From Undaria pinnatifida (taxonomy: Eukaryota > Sar > Phaeophyceae > Laminariales > Alariaceae): a stretch of 64,000 bases of DNA. Shown piece after piece: positions 62,640 through 64,000 of the stretch. The DNA lies in the NCBI GenBank assembly GCA_012845835.1, contig JABAKD010000025.1, positions 17,483,976 through 17,547,975 of the forward strand, read 5' to 3'. The translations under genes were made by a program, and so were the position numbers. Every line of letters begins with the position of its first letter. Within the stretch, counting starts at the first letter, position 1. The notes beneath the pieces were generated by a model. The model was not told the DNA's origin. It was given only the letters and a program-made list of their open reading frames with translations, and made no database searches.

Positions 62640-63656
62640 GGCGGCGATGACCCACGTCATCACCTGCTGGTGCTCTGGCGAACCCGTTCGGTGATTTCCA
62701 GCGATCCCAGGCGATAACTGCCCGGCTACTCCAGGCGATGATGCTCTGGCGATCCCAGACGATGCTCCAGCGACTCTAGATGATGATGCTCCGATAATGC
62801 CAGGCGATGACGCTCCAACGATTTCAAGGTCTTTATCGATATTGACGATTTCCACGCACAGGGAACTTGCCCGTGATAGCCCCTTAATGAGCGCGCTGTC
62901 GAAGGTGCCCTCGAGCCACGAGTTGGCATCTCCTACTGGCAACCCCGTGATATTGTACCACCTGTGTGATCCTGCAGAAAAGTAGAAGCCGCCACCCTGA
63001 GAGAAACAGCAGGTGCGGCCCCTGACAATGACGCTCAAGCCTCTGGATGATGTTCCGGCTGATTGTGATATGTCCTCACCCAAGAGATGTATCGGCGCTC
63101 TTATGCCACACGTCCCGGATTCGCGCACGAAGGCGCTCTATCCCAGATGGTGCAAGTTGCAGTTTTCGGCTGTCCTTTTTTCACCGGTGGCCACCATGGT
63201 TCCCGGACCCTCTAACGTCCTGTGCTCCCTAATGCCGTTCCGCGGTCATGTAATCAACTCGTCGTCTACAGACTGTTCCGACCGACCTCTGTCCACCGTC
63301 ATCGTCGTTAATTTGTCGTTGTTCGCGTGGAAGTTCCTGTTACAAAATAATATGGTAACGTAGCATTAATACTTGTCATTTTTCTCACAGCCATCCGTCA
63401 TATTGAAGTACATTTCCTCTTCCACAACAATATCGTAAACAAACAACTGTTTGGGTTTGCAGTTGTAGGATGCCCCTCCAGTTGTAGGATATCCCAGATA
63501 ACTTTCACAGCCGCTGTGAACACCGTGTAGATGATCTGAATCGTGCAAGCAGGGACGAACATACAGCCACGACCTAAACCTGCGACATGTCCCCAGCCTT
63601 GAACAGTGAGCCTTCCTATGAAGGCATTGCCTCAATTGGTTTTGTAGACCCACCAC
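62640..63656 (-). pseudogene. Decayed host-type gene, unknown product
   Basis: Reading leftwards, a first piece (63656-63366) includes SGCESYLGYPTTGGASYNCK, then EEEMYFNMTDGCEKND. After a possible acceptor (attttgtaacag, about 63336) one frame runs on with two stops: NFHANNDKLTTMTVDRGRSE, EGPGTMVATGEKRTAENCN, ESGTCGIRAPIHLLGEDISQ, VRGRTCCFSQGGGFYFSAGS, HRWYNITGLPVGDANSW, LIKGLSRASSLCVEIVNID. It ends in eight copies of an (A)G(A/I)-SSPG-type repeat coded by a 24-27-bp minisatellite (62690-62830). Paired Cys and Gly/Asn-rich strands suggest an extracellular beta-rich protein. Family unknown. Confidence 0.35.
62690..62830. repeat. 24-27-bp coding-type minisatellite
   Basis: gatgctctggcgatcccaga, cgatgctccagcgactctag and gatgatgctccgataatgcc: period 24-27, so the frame is kept on the minus strand. 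It forms the C-terminal repeat of the region above. Confidence 0.7.
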
Positions 63657-63782
63657 GAGCCGACCGATCTTTGCCCGACGAGAACGGATTTTTAAGGGAT
63701 GAGTCCGTAGACATGGCGCTGATTTAGGCTTGATATCTATGCCCGACGCTGGCTTCCAACGAGGCGACCTGCGGTGGTGTGG

Positions 63783-63890
63783 TGTGATGTGATGTGATGT
63801 GATGTGATGTGATGTGATGTGATGTGATGTGATGTGATGTGATGTGATGTGATGTGATGTGATGTGATGTGATGTGATGTGATGTGATGT
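63783..63890. repeat. TGATG pentanucleotide microsatellite
   Basis: About 21 perfect copies of gtgat. Perfect identity means recent expansion. Confidence 0.95.
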
Positions 63891-64000
63891 TTTCTTCAGA
63901 CTAAGGCTAGACGGTAGAGGGGGTAGCCCTAAATCACTACGTGGTTTGAGTCGCTCACACGAACGACTCTGTACCTCACGGTTAAAGTACTTAAGGCGAT
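63891..64000. other. Window end, nothing seen
   Basis: No gene or repeat is recognised after the microsatellite. Confidence 0.4.

Noticed and set aside
1-64000. CRISPR array, operon, phage or bacterial defence system
   Set aside because: The short direct repeats here have no equal-length unique spacers. Eukaryotic retroelements, splice-type signals and low coding density rule out a prokaryotic reading.
1-64000. Integrated large DNA virus of the kind found in brown algae
   Set aside because: No viral core gene (capsid, polymerase, primase, packaging ATPase) is seen in any frame; all recognisable enzymes are retroelement pol fragments.

Overview
The window reads as repeat-dominated nuclear DNA of a eukaryote. 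There are no operons and no long intact ORFs. Remnants of Ty3/gypsy, Ty1/copia and LINE elements, several tRNA-derived or palindromic repeat families and long microsatellites fill most of it, and the few gene-like segments are short exons bounded by GT..AG signals. TTAGGG-type repeats occur internally. The gypsy chromodomain and the LINE C-terminus look to me like those of stramenopiles, and a brown alga is my best guess. That assignment is inference from remembered family resemblance; no search was run.

Layout. 0-9.5 kb: one convincing exon (1441-1557), then a broad field of TAAC..GTTA palindromic repeats (2.6-5.3 kb) and decayed, mostly non-coding DNA. 9.6-17.7 kb: a C-tract repeat block, then a 5.3-kb Ty3/gypsy element (12210-17544) with two LTRs. 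Its gag is split by a second C-tract block, and most of its pol is deleted, joining the start of RT to the chromodomain. 18-24.5 kb: tRNA-like palindromes, duplicated non-coding blocks, a two-exon gene candidate (22759-23084) and a minus-strand gene fragment (24093-24495). 25-32 kb: a possible mitochondrial presequence exon (25327-25471), a diverged tandem array, a gypsy pol pseudogene (28064-30884) and a copia RT remnant directly after it. 32-34.6 kb: an acidic nuclear-type ORF between 35-bp inverted repeats.

34747-40976 is a structurally complete LTR element with a 5-bp target duplication (CAGGG) and no recognisable pol. Its 5' LTR carries a 0.3-kb Mutator-like MITE containing telomere-like repeats. 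41-44.8 kb: a LINE pseudogene, a 0.67-kb TAG microsatellite, a cluster of tRNA-headed SINEs and a GTT microsatellite. 45-64 kb: further repeat copies, the best two-exon gene candidate (48508-48889), other single-exon candidates (51117, 53223, 61504), a CCCATGGG palindromic satellite (55.5-56.0 kb), facing telomere-like tracts (58 kb), a second LINE tail (61.2 kb), a decayed minus-strand coding region (62.1-63.7 kb) and a pentanucleotide microsatellite.

Nothing suggests a cooperating gene cluster. The main story is layered transposition: elements inserted into elements, short non-autonomous families at very high local density, and host exons scattered between them.
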